Shown here: piece after piece, positions 23,476 through 32,228 of the stretch
Layout: the number at the start of each line of letters is the position of its first letter
Numbering within the stretch: the stretch's first letter is position 1
Program-made: the position numbers and the translations under genes
The notes under the pieces: model-generated
Told to the model about the DNA's origin: nothing
What the model saw: only the letters and a program-made list of their open reading frames with translations
The model's database searches: none
NCBI GenBank assembly: GCA_015069015.1
Contig: SVJK01000011.1
Span: 1-50,888, forward strand
DNA length: 50,888 nucleotides
Source of the DNA: Oscillospiraceae bacterium
Lineage (GTDB): Bacteria > Bacillota > Clostridia > UMGS1810
Direction of reading: 5' to 3'

Positions 23476-23539
23476 AGCAATATTGTGATAAAAAACAGCA
23501 ATAATGTGCGTTGAATTATTTTGAATAATGATATATAAT
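23476..23539 (+). promoter_or_regulatory. Promoter P3 with activator-type direct repeats (shared with 31981-32044)
   Basis: AGCAATATTGTG (23476-23487) and AGCAATAATGTG (23497-23508) are direct repeats 21 bp apart. TTGAAT (23511-23516), 17 bases and TATAAT (23534-23539) follow. Every distance is the same in the element before the SLH operon. The downstream leader contains an AAAACTTATGG/CCATAAGTTTT hairpin (23616-23646). Confidence 0.75.
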
Positions 23540-23683
23540 TTTCTATTATATAGTGACTTATGGATGTTACAAAATGATAAAATTAAACCTGTCAGTCTGA
23601 ATCTTTAGTATGAAAAAAACTTATGGGGATGCATGCCATAAGTTTTAATCATAAATAAAATTTAAAAAAGGAGTAGAAAAAGT

Positions 23684-26600
23684 ATGAAAAAGATTATTTC
23701 AATCTTGCTCGCAATGACACTTGTTGTTTCTTGTTTTGCTGTTATTCCTGTAATGGCGGAAGATGCAACTATCACAATTTCAACGGAAGCAACTACAGTT
23801 TTAAGTGGCTACAAAGTCAAAGTTTCCGCAACTGCTTCTGTTGAAGGGAAAATCAACTTTTACTGCAATGATGCACTTGTTGTGGCCAACAGTGCTGAGT
23901 CAGAAACGTATGTTACTGCACAGGCGGGTGTAAATACCGTTTATGCAGAGTTAGTAGATGATAACGGAAATGTTCTTGCAACATCCGCACCAGCTACATT
24001 TAATGCGTATTCCGACACATTTAAAACAGCTCTTCATAGAGATTGTTCAACAACAACTTTTCCAACACACAATAAACATGTTACTACAAGTACCGAATAT
24101 AAGGATTTTGGTGTTATCGGACACGAAAACGATAATACGACATTTGCATCAGATTCAAATCACCAGAATGTTCTCAAACTTTCTTCGGGGCTGAAAGGTG
24201 AATATGGTTGCTCAATAAATGTACTCACATATTATGGCGGTCGTAAGCCTAATGCAACAACTATGGCAAATGCAGGCAGACTTTATGCTCAGTCAATTGA
24301 TGTTTATCCCGAAAATATAAGCAAAAATGAAATATGTTTCAGAGCATACTATCCATCAAGTAACAAACGAGAGGATGTTTTGATTAATGCATTTAAGTTT
24401 GGTGCTGAAGAAATATCAGTAGCAACTAATCTTGCGGGAACAGCATTTGTTACTATTCCTTATGAACAGGATAATTGGTATACCGCAAAGGTTATATATG
24501 ATCCCATGGCAGGAAAGATTATGCTTGCCGTGAACGATGTTATATACTCTGTAATTGATGAAAGTGCAACTAATCGTGCACCCTTGGCTCTTAATAGTGA
24601 ACTTCAAAGTAATTACCTATATCTTGATATAATACTCTATGGTTCAGATGCAGAAGCAGCAAACGTTGTTTATCTTGATAATCATGATTTTACATACTCT
24701 GAACTTCCTGAAATTTCAGTTTCAACTGATGCAAATACAGTTGTAAGTGGTTACAAAGTTAAAGTTTCTGCAACAGCCTCTATTGATGGCAAAAAATACA
24801 ACTATTATTGTAATGATGCACTTGTTGTTAGCAACAGTACTGATTCAGAAGCGTATGTTACTGCTAAATCGGGTGTGAATACTGTTTATGCAGAACTCGT
24901 AGATGATAGTGGTGCTGTTTTGGCAACATCTGCACCAGCCACATTTAATGCATATTCTGATATCTTTGAAACAGTTCTTCACAGAGATGGTTCAGAATCA
25001 ACTTTTGCATTACACAATAAACATATTCCTACAAGTACCGAATATAAAGATTATGGTGTAATAGAATACGAAAATAATACAACCCAATTTGCGACAGATG
25101 CTAATCATCAGAATGTTCTCAAACTTTCTTCTGGCGTTGCTGGAACTGTGGGTAACTTAGTAAATGTAATCACATATTATGGTGGTCGTAAGCCTAATTC
25201 AGCAGCTATGGCAAATGCAAGCAGACTCTATACACAGTCGATTGACGTTTATCCTGAAAATATAACCGCAAACTCTTTCAGAATCAACTTCTACTATCCT
25301 TCAAGCCAGACAAGAGAAACTTCTTTTGCTAATGCGTTTGTATTTGGTGTAAACGAAATTTCCATAGCAACAGTACGTGGAGGAGCATCGAAAATCACTA
25401 TTCCATACGAACAGGATAGGTGGTATACTGCAACAGCCATATTTGATCCTATTGCAAAAAAGATTATGCTTGCAGTAAATGGTGTAATCTATTCTGTAAT
25501 TGATGAAAGTGCAAACGCACAAGCTCCTTTAGCTCTTAATAATGAACTTGCAAGCAATTACCTCTACTATGATTTAACCCTTTATGGATCAAATGCAGAA
25601 GCGGCAAATGTTGTATATCTTGATAACAACGATTTTGCAATCTCCTCTCTTCCTGAAATTTCTATTTCAACAAATACATCTACAGTTGTAAGCGGATATA
25701 AAGTTAAAGTAAATGCTGAACATAAACTTGTAACAGGTAAGATAAATTACTACTGCAATGGTGTTCTTGTAAAAGGCAACACAACTGATAAAGAAGCATA
25801 TGTTACTGCAGATGCTGGCGTAAATGAAGTATATGCCGAACTTCTTGATGAATATGGTACAGTTGTTGCTATTTCTGATGAAGTAACATTCAACGCATAT
25901 TCTGATGTTTTTGATAAGGTTGTATACAATCGGAGTGGTTCAACATCGGTTCTCAACAGACATGGAAAACACAATGGTGGCGTTGATGATCCATATGGTG
26001 TTAATGTGTGGGAAGATGATTCAACAACTTTCGCGCAAGATGAAAAACACGGTACTGTTCTTAAACTTGCATCATCTGTGGCAACCACAGATAAATCACC
26101 ATTGATAAACGTTTTATCTGTAAATCGTACTCACTCAGCTCTTGCATCAGCGCAGAGATTGTATTCAATGTCAATTGATGTATATCCCGAATCAGTGAAG
26201 GAAGGAGCTTTTTCTTTCGCTAATGCAGTTGCAACTAAAGGTTCAGCGGATAAATATATGTACTTCTTCAAAATTGCATCAGGAAAAATTCTTGTATCAA
26301 CAAATGGTAGCAATTTCACTGATTGTGTTGAAATTCCATGCGAAAAGAAATGGTATACATTGAAAGTTATACTTGATCCAATAGAAGAGAAATACATTGT
26401 TGCAGTTAATGATGTCATATACTCTATAGTTGACAAATTCGGAACTAATGATGCGCCTAAGGCTTCAAACACCGGAAATCTCTATTACGATATCACACTC
26501 AATGGTTCTAAAGATGCAGATAACCCGAATGTTGTATATGTAGATAACTTGGTTGTATCATATTCTACAATTCCAACCCACTCACCTGTTAAATATATAA

Positions 26601-26911
26601 ACGGCGGTAGTGTTGTAACAAACAGAGATCAAATTTCAAATGAAAACGATCTCAAAGTTAATTTTGTTTTAAACAAAGGTGAATTTGCAAATGTTACCTG
26701 CATAGCAACAGTTCTTGAAAATAACGGAGAACTTGTGTGTCTTGCAACACAGGATGTAACATTCACAGAAGAAAAAACTTCTGAAAACGTAAGTCTCACA
26801 CTTACAAATCTTCCTGATTCAATTGCAACAGGCGGATATACAGTTAATGTAATGCTTTGGGATAAAGTTACCCAGACACCAATCGTTACAAAGGTTGTAT
26901 TACCTAACTGA
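23684..26911 (+). CDS. Large secreted protein with three Ig-like/LamG-like repeats
   Basis: 1075 residues with a Sec signal peptide (M-K-K-I-I-S-I-L-L-A-M-T-L, cleavage after V-M-A). Three tandem units of about 315 residues start near residues 28, 341 and 656. Each has an Ig-like part (S-G-Y-K-V-K-V, then Y-C-N-(D/G)), an H-(N/G)-K-H motif in the link, and a jelly-roll (concanavalin/LamG-like) part with W-Y-T, N-D-V-I-Y-S-(V/I) and N-V-V-Y-(L/V)-D-N. The last 110 residues are a separate module ending G-G-Y-T-V-N-V-M-L-W-D that recurs in two other proteins here. No SLH, LPXTG or membrane anchor is seen. It probably binds polysaccharide; no catalytic motif is recognised. It is controlled by up to three promoters and closely related to the gene at 27421. 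Confidence 0.85.
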   Translation: MKKIISILLAMTLVVSCFAVIPVMAEDATITISTEATTVLSGYKVKVSATASVEGKINFYCNDALVVANSAESETYVTAQAGVNTVYAELVDDNGNVLATSAPATFNAYSDTFKTALHRDCSTTTFPTHNKHVTTSTEYKDFGVIGHENDNTTFASDSNHQNVLKLSSGLKGEYGCSINVLTYYGGRKPNATTMANAGRLYAQSIDVYPENISKNEICFRAYYPSSNKREDVLINAFKFGAEEISVATNLAGTAFVTIPYEQDNWYTAKVIYDPMAGKIMLAVNDVIYSVIDESATNRAPLALNSELQSNYLYLDIILYGSDAEAANVVYLDNHDFTYSELPEISVSTDANTVVSGYKVKVSATASIDGKKYNYYCNDALVVSNSTDSEAYVTAKSGVNTVYAELVDDSGAVLATSAPATFNAYSDIFETVLHRDGSESTFALHNKHIPTSTEYKDYGVIEYENNTTQFATDANHQNVLKLSSGVAGTVGNLVNVITYYGGRKPNSAAMANASRLYTQSIDVYPENITANSFRINFYYPSSQTRETSFANAFVFGVNEISIATVRGGASKITIPYEQDRWYTATAIFDPIAKKIMLAVNGVIYSVIDESANAQAPLALNNELASNYLYYDLTLYGSNAEAANVVYLDNNDFAISSLPEISISTNTSTVVSGYKVKVNAEHKLVTGKINYYCNGVLVKGNTTDKEAYVTADAGVNEVYAELLDEYGTVVAISDEVTFNAYSDVFDKVVYNRSGSTSVLNRHGKHNGGVDDPYGVNVWEDDSTTFAQDEKHGTVLKLASSVATTDKSPLINVLSVNRTHSALASAQRLYSMSIDVYPESVKEGAFSFANAVATKGSADKYMYFFKIASGKILVSTNGSNFTDCVEIPCEKKWYTLKVILDPIEEKYIVAVNDVIYSIVDKFGTNDAPKASNTGNLYYDITLNGSKDADNPNVVYVDNLVVSYSTIPTHSPVKYINGGSVVTNRDQISNENDLKVNFVLNKGEFANVTCIATVLENNGELVCLATQDVTFTEEKTSENVSLTLTNLPDSIATGGYTVNVMLWDKVTQTPIVTKVVLPN

Positions 26912-26954
26912 TAAATGTTAAATTATACGAATAACAAATTATGATTTAAACTAA

Positions 26955-26997
26955 CAAAAGCAGTCAGGACAGATTAGTTCTGTTTTGGCTGCTTTTC
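26955..26997 (+). terminator. Intrinsic terminator after the first repeat-protein gene
   Basis: AAAAGCAG pairs with CTGCTTTT around a long partly paired loop that includes GACAGA/TTCTGT-like arms. It separates the two repeat-protein genes into different transcripts. Confidence 0.7.
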
Positions 26998-27119
26998 TGT
27001 ATAAATCCTGAAAAGTTTCTGCTTTTATTATTGCATAAGTTCAGATATTTCATATGCATATTTGATAAAATTTGATATTTGTTGTAACAGATAATTGATA
27101 AATAGGGGAGTGAACAGAC

Positions 27120-27239
27120 ATGAAAAAAATGACTGCAATCGTTCTCACAATTATGTTTTTTGTTACCTGCATAAATATTAAAGTTTTGATTTTTTTGTGG
27201 AAACTAACGAATTCAAACAAAAATTATTGTGACATATAA
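27120..27239 (+). pseudogene. Signal-peptide stub of 39 codons, probable decayed secreted-protein gene
   Basis: ATG 27120 follows GGGGAG and encodes a good Sec or lipoprotein-type signal (M-K-K-M-T-A-I-V-L-T-I-M-F-F-V-T-C), then only 22 residues to TAA 27237-27239. The start and signal resemble those of the neighbouring secreted proteins, while no mature domain follows. It is either the remnant of a third family member or a real small lipoprotein. The rest of 26912-27420 holds the terminator, this stub, the operator-like palindrome, the promoter and a leader with a TTCTCTT/AAGAGAA hairpin. Confidence 0.45.
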
Positions 27240-27281
27240 CACAATAATTTTGTTGACACAGGTATGTCTTATGTATATAAT
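27220..27281 (+). promoter_or_regulatory. Perfect-consensus promoter with 12-bp inverted repeat upstream
   Basis: AAAATTATTGTG (27220-27231) is perfectly inverted at 27240-27251 (8-base spacer), ending one base before TTGACA (27253-27258). A 17-base spacer and TATAAT (27276-27281) follow. Each arm matches the AGCAATATTGTG repeat of the other element at nine of twelve positions. Confidence 0.75.
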
Positions 27282-27420
27282 GTATAATATATATAAGAAA
27301 GTAATCGTTTTGTAATTTGCTGATGAAATGATATGAATTCTCTTGAAATAAAGAGAAAACAGGATTTTTTGATGCGGATTCAAACGATAGCATTTTAAAT
27401 AAAAAAAGGAGTAGAGAAGT

Positions 27421-30400
27421 ATGAAAAAACTAATTTCAATCTTGCTTGCCATGACTCTCATCGTGTCATGCTTCACAGTTCCCGTACTTGCTGAAAATGA
27501 AGCAATTACGCTCGAACTTGTGCTTGGAGCAAATGATGCATCATGGTCAGCAACCACTATTCCCGGCACAATCATCAATACACTTTCAGCAGCTGAACTT
27601 GCCGAAGGTCAGGAAATAGCATATTTCCTTAATGATGAAGAAGTTGGAAGAGAATCAGAAGCCGGCACTTTCAATTTTGAAAGTGTTGCAGGCGCAAACA
27701 AATTCCAGGCAAAAATCATGGATGGTGAAACAGTTGTTGCATCATCAAATGTTGTAGAACTTAACTTTGTTCGTCTTACAAAAGGCGAAACACTCAAATC
27801 AAGTCCTCTTTCAAATGAAGATGAATTAAAAGCAACAATTACAAATGCAGCCACTTCTCTCGATGCAGGCTGGGCAAGATTTGATGCTGACCCCGCTGAC
27901 GAAGATGCAGGCACAGTTCTTCACATGAAAGAACCCTCAGCCGGTGCTGCAGCTGTTGGCCTTTCTCTCGATGGTTTTGTGGAAAATGATCCTAAACTCG
28001 ACACAGGTATGGTAAGGGTAGATTTTGAATTCTATCCTGTATCTTTTGCGGGAACAATGTATTCTGCATACATAGAATCAAACTGTGGATGTAACCACAC
28101 ACAGCAGGCATTCGCAGACTGGCCATCACCAAAGGCTAAAAACGTTACAAGAGAATATACATATCCCGAACGCCAATGGATTGATATGAGTCTTGTTGTT
28201 GACAACGAAAACAAAACTTATGACTTATATGCAGAAGGCGTTCAGATGATAACACAAAGACCCTTCTGTACAAATGCAGCTCACAACAATCAGAGAATAA
28301 CATCAATTCAGCTTCCTCGTCCCGGTTGGGCAGGTACTGTTAAGCTTACAGATGAAGAAGGCAACCCCTTATACGAACTCGATGATGAAGGAAATCCCAA
28401 ACTTGATGACAAGGGTAACCCCATTCAGTTGACAGAAAAACACAATGCTGAATTCTATCTCAAGAATGTTGAATACTATAAAGTTGAAGCAGCAAGAATA
28501 ACAGCATCAGTTCCCTCAACAGCTCTTGTTGGCGGAGAATTCATGGTTGTTGCAAGTGAAAAATTTGACCCCGATATGCAGTATGTATATGTGGTTGACG
28601 GTGTTGAATCCGAACCTACAGACAGTAATACATATGTTTGTCAGGATGTGAAAAAAGGCGAAACAACAGTTGTTGTAAAAGCAGTTATAGATGGCGAAGT
28701 TATTATGTCTACAGAGGAATTCGTTGTTGAAGGCAAAAGCGTTATCCTTTCATCAACTCATAGCTTCCCTTACAACGCGTTGAATATTGACCTCAATGTT
28801 GACGATAATGCAAATACAAGCTATGAAAAAAACCTTGCAGCATCTGAAAATCACGAAACAAGATATCAGGTTGCAGAAGGTGTGTTTGAAGACCGTGAAG
28901 GTGCTATTGAGTTCTATCTCAAAGATGCAGCATACAATCAGGCTTCATATCCTCAGGCATCAGGAAGATATTTCTTCACAAACAAAGAAGCACAGTATGT
29001 TTCTGTTTCTTATGATATCAACATTTCTAAACTTGCAAACTACCTTAACCTCCAGATAGATAACTATTATCAGGGTGGTGAAGGTTATCCTTCAGTCTTT
29101 GTATTTAATTCAGATGGTAAATTGGGTGTTGGTGTTGAAAAGTATGGCAGAATAACAACAACATACAATAAAGATCAGTGGTATAATGTTGAAATGATTA
29201 TCTCCAACCCTGATGAAATGGTATTCTTCCTCGTTGATGGAGTGGTAGTTTCAACAGTTTCAATCGACAAATTCAATTCAGGTAAAGCTCTTGTTCTTGA
29301 AGATATCCTCTCATCCAAAAATTTTGCAATGTTTATGATAGCAGGTCTTGGCGGAAAAGCAGGTGCAGACAAGGAAAGCCTTGTATATTTTGATAACTAT
29401 GAAATAAAACTCGGTCTTGCTCCAACTGTTGAAGTTGCAACTGTAGCAAATGGCAAAGGCGTTCCCGTAGGCTCAAAAGTTATGGTAACTGCAAATGCAA
29501 ATGTTGAAGACGTAACATATAACTATTATCTCAACGGTGAGTTATATGATGCAAATTCCGATGATGCAGTTTCGTATGCTCAGGCAGAAAAAGGCACAAA
29601 CACAGTATATGCAGAAATTCTCGACAAAACAGGTGATGTAATTGCAACATCCGAGCCTGTAGAGTTCGAAGGCTACAAAGACGAGTTTGTTGCAGCTGTT
29701 GAAAGAAGCGGTTCAATCTCAACCTTCAACAAGCACAACAAACACAACCCTGATTCGGCAGAATATAAAGACTTTGGTGCAGTCGATGCTGTAAACGATG
29801 CAGTGACCTTTGCAGATGGCGCACATGGCGAAGTTCTCAAACTTTCAGCAGCTCAGGCCGGTGAAAAAGGAAACGGCATAAACGTGCTCACAGCATATGT
29901 AAATCGTAGACCAAAAACTCTTATGGAAAAGGCAACAAAACTGTATGCACAGTCTGTTGACGTATATCCCGAATCAATTATTGCGGGTGCTCTCACATTT
30001 AGATTCTACAATCCTTCACTCACAACCCCTGAAAGATCTTATGCATGGTTCAAAATTGATACTGACTATATCTATATAGCTAAAAATGTTGGTGCAACAG
30101 AGTTTGTAAAAATTCCCTACACAGGTGATTGGTACACTCTCAAAGCTATCTACAATCCTGCAGAAAGCACCTACACACTCGCAGTCAATGATATTATATA
30201 TGCTGTAATCGTTGAAGAAGTAAATGCTCCTGCAGTATTTGCAAATGAAAACATTGACCAGAACTGCTTATATCTTGATATAACACTCAACGGTTCTCTT
30301 GTTGAAGGAGATCCCAATGTTGTATATATTGACAATCATGTTCTTTCATATTCAAGAGTTCCTTTCGTTGAAGTTTCAACCTTGGCTGAAAATAAAGGCA

Positions 30401-31644
30401 TACCTGCAGGTTCCAAAATTATGGTAAATGCAACTACAAATGTTTCTGACGCAAAATATAACTTCTACATCAATGGTAAGTTGTTTGAAGAAGCAAACAC
30501 AAGCGGCGAAGCATATGTAAAAGCTAATGCGGGTGTTAATATCGTATATGCTGAAATCATTGATGCAAACGGCGAAGTTGTTGCTGTTTCAGAAGATGTA
30601 ACTTTTGAAGGATTTATTGACGAATTTGTTAATGTGGCAGAAAGAAGCGGTTCAACTTCCACATTCCAGACACACAACAAGCACGTTCCCACAAGCACAG
30701 AATATAAAGATTATGGTGCTGTATCTTCCGAAAATGACGTAGAAACTTTCGCAGGTACAAAACACGGTGATGTTCTCAAACTTTCAGCAGCTCAGGCCGG
30801 TGAACAAGGAAACGGCATAAATGTTCTTACAGCATATGCAAACCGTAAGCCAAATGCTCTCATGGCAAATGCAGACAAGATGTATGCACAGTCTGTAGAT
30901 GTATATCCTGAATCAATTGTTGCAAATAATGTAAGCTTCAGATTCTACGCGCCATCACTTACAAATGCTGAAAGACACCTCAGCGGCTTCAAGGTTGATT
31001 CTGACTACATCTATGTTGCGAAAGATCTTGGTGCAACAGACTTTGTTAAAGTACCCTATACAAGCGACTGGTACACACTCAAGGTTATCTATGATCCTGC
31101 AAATTGCAGCTACTCTCTCCTTGTTGACGATGTTGTATATTCTATAATTGTAGATGAAGCAAATGCTCCTGCAGTGTTCAATGATCCTGAAAAGTTAGCA
31201 GGAAACTATCTCTATCTTGACGTGCTTCTCGGTGGTTCTCTTGTTGAAGGAAATCCCAATGTTGTATATATTGACAACCACGTTCTCTCATATTCGGCAT
31301 ACCCCGAAGTTCATTCGGAAATCAAATATCTCAACAAAGCTGACTACATCACAAACAAGAGCGAAATCTCAAGTGCATCAGATCTCATCGTTGAGTTCGT
31401 TGCAGTAAAAGGTGATTATGAAAACGTTCTTTGCGTGGCAACAATTGTTGATGCAAAAGGCAAACTTGCAAGTGTTGCAACACAGACAGTAGATTTCACG
31501 GAAGAGATTGAAGCAGAAGCTGTAACTCTTACTCTTGAAAATCTCCCTGAAGATCTTGCTACAGGTGATTATTCAGTAAACGTAATGCTTTGGGATGCCG
31601 AAACATTCAAACCTATTACTGCAAAAGCAGTAATGGCAGATTGA
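27421..31644 (+). CDS. Very large secreted protein with Ig-like/LamG-like repeats (paralogue of the 23684 gene)
   Basis: 1407 residues; signal peptide nearly the same as in the 23684 protein, cleaved near V-L-A-E. Residues 25-360 form a different N-terminal region with a jelly-roll-like segment and an insertion of acidic G-N-P repeats (about 318-340). An Ig-like domain and another jelly-roll domain follow (to about 665). Two repeats of the 23684 type (about 666-981 and 982-1297) each carry an H-N-K-H motif. The C-terminal module ends G-D-Y-S-V-N-V-M-L-W-D. The two repeats are closer to each other than to those of the neighbouring protein, which points to internal duplication. No surface anchor is visible. 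The ribosome binding site AAAAAAGGAGTAGA is shared with the 23684 gene. Probable carbohydrate-binding or matrix protein. Confidence 0.85.
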   Translation: MKKLISILLAMTLIVSCFTVPVLAENEAITLELVLGANDASWSATTIPGTIINTLSAAELAEGQEIAYFLNDEEVGRESEAGTFNFESVAGANKFQAKIMDGETVVASSNVVELNFVRLTKGETLKSSPLSNEDELKATITNAATSLDAGWARFDADPADEDAGTVLHMKEPSAGAAAVGLSLDGFVENDPKLDTGMVRVDFEFYPVSFAGTMYSAYIESNCGCNHTQQAFADWPSPKAKNVTREYTYPERQWIDMSLVVDNENKTYDLYAEGVQMITQRPFCTNAAHNNQRITSIQLPRPGWAGTVKLTDEEGNPLYELDDEGNPKLDDKGNPIQLTEKHNAEFYLKNVEYYKVEAARITASVPSTALVGGEFMVVASEKFDPDMQYVYVVDGVESEPTDSNTYVCQDVKKGETTVVVKAVIDGEVIMSTEEFVVEGKSVILSSTHSFPYNALNIDLNVDDNANTSYEKNLAASENHETRYQVAEGVFEDREGAIEFYLKDAAYNQASYPQASGRYFFTNKEAQYVSVSYDINISKLANYLNLQIDNYYQGGEGYPSVFVFNSDGKLGVGVEKYGRITTTYNKDQWYNVEMIISNPDEMVFFLVDGVVVSTVSIDKFNSGKALVLEDILSSKNFAMFMIAGLGGKAGADKESLVYFDNYEIKLGLAPTVEVATVANGKGVPVGSKVMVTANANVEDVTYNYYLNGELYDANSDDAVSYAQAEKGTNTVYAEILDKTGDVIATSEPVEFEGYKDEFVAAVERSGSISTFNKHNKHNPDSAEYKDFGAVDAVNDAVTFADGAHGEVLKLSAAQAGEKGNGINVLTAYVNRRPKTLMEKATKLYAQSVDVYPESIIAGALTFRFYNPSLTTPERSYAWFKIDTDYIYIAKNVGATEFVKIPYTGDWYTLKAIYNPAESTYTLAVNDIIYAVIVEEVNAPAVFANENIDQNCLYLDITLNGSLVEGDPNVVYIDNHVLSYSRVPFVEVSTLAENKGIPAGSKIMVNATTNVSDAKYNFYINGKLFEEANTSGEAYVKANAGVNIVYAEIIDANGEVVAVSEDVTFEGFIDEFVNVAERSGSTSTFQTHNKHVPTSTEYKDYGAVSSENDVETFAGTKHGDVLKLSAAQAGEQGNGINVLTAYANRKPNALMANADKMYAQSVDVYPESIVANNVSFRFYAPSLTNAERHLSGFKVDSDYIYVAKDLGATDFVKVPYTSDWYTLKVIYDPANCSYSLLVDDVVYSIIVDEANAPAVFNDPEKLAGNYLYLDVLLGGSLVEGNPNVVYIDNHVLSYSAYPEVHSEIKYLNKADYITNKSEISSASDLIVEFVAVKGDYENVLCVATIVDAKGKLASVATQTVDFTEEIEAEAVTLTLENLPEDLATGDYSVNVMLWDAETFKPITAKAVMAD

Positions 31645-31687
31645 TCCACATCTTGTCGGATTAAATATCGAAGATAGTAAATAAATT

Positions 31688-31725
31688 CACAGTCTGAAAG
31701 GCATAGTCTTTCAGACTGTGTTTTT
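31688..31725 (+). terminator. Strong intrinsic terminator after the second repeat-protein gene
   Basis: CACAGTCTGAAAG (31688-31700) pairs perfectly with CTTTCAGACTGTG (31708-31720), followed by five T. Confidence 0.92.
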
Positions 31726-31980
31726 GTGTTTGATAATAGAATTTAATTAAGTTGTTTTATATAACATTTAGATTGTTTTATAAATTGACATTATCCTTAT
31801 ATAATTATAAAATATTTTTAGGAAAATCAATGTTTATAATCAAAATCTTTTGCCAAAAGATGATGGTGAAATAATAGGCTGGTATGGCTGGATTTACAGG
31901 TGTATACAAATGGATAAATTGGACTGCTTTACCATATGTTTTTACAATACCTGACAATAACTGATTCATCGCGAAGAATT
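31726..31980. other. AT-rich spacer with an unanchored reading-frame remnant
   Basis: No supported gene. An open frame without a start codon (31811-31954) reads protein-like (L-L-P-K-D-D-G-E-I-I-G-W-Y-G-W) but is only 47 codons and matches nothing I recognise. It may be debris of a lost gene. TTGACA at 31785-31790 lacks a well-placed -10. Confidence 0.4.
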
Positions 31981-32044
31981 AGCAATATTGTGTTAATTTT
32001 AAGCAATATTTCTTATTGTTTTTTTCACGTTTTTGATATATAAT
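31981..32044 (+). promoter_or_regulatory. Promoter of the SLH/heparinase operon with activator-type direct repeats
   Basis: AGCAATATTGTG (31981-31992) and AGCAATATTTCT (32002-32013), 21 bp apart, then TTGTTT (32016-32021), 17 bases and TATAAT (32039-32044). The distances from first repeat to second repeat (21), to -35 (35) and to -10 (58) are identical to those at 23476-23539. The 185-nt leader that follows has a second possible promoter (TTTAAT 32164-32169, TATAAT 32187-32192). Confidence 0.8.
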
Positions 32045-32228
32045 GTTTACAGAACAAAATTTGAGTAACGGCTAAGCAGTTGCGTCAGTATCCGAACTCG
32101 CCCAAAACAAGTAAAATAGATAAAAACCAATAAAACGGACACATTTTTTGCAAATTATTCCGCTTTAATAAGTACCATAATTGATATATAATATTAACAT
32201 AACCAAAAAGGAAAAAGGAGAATTAACT

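Noticed and set aside
31811-31954. Protein-like frame without a start codon
   Set aside because: Only 47 codons and no recognisable domain; kept as possible debris in the intergenic note, not called as a gene.
32045-32228. Riboswitch in the leader of the SLH operon
   Set aside because: The leader is long and has some GC-rich pairing near 32070-32105, but no consensus of a known riboswitch class was recognised.
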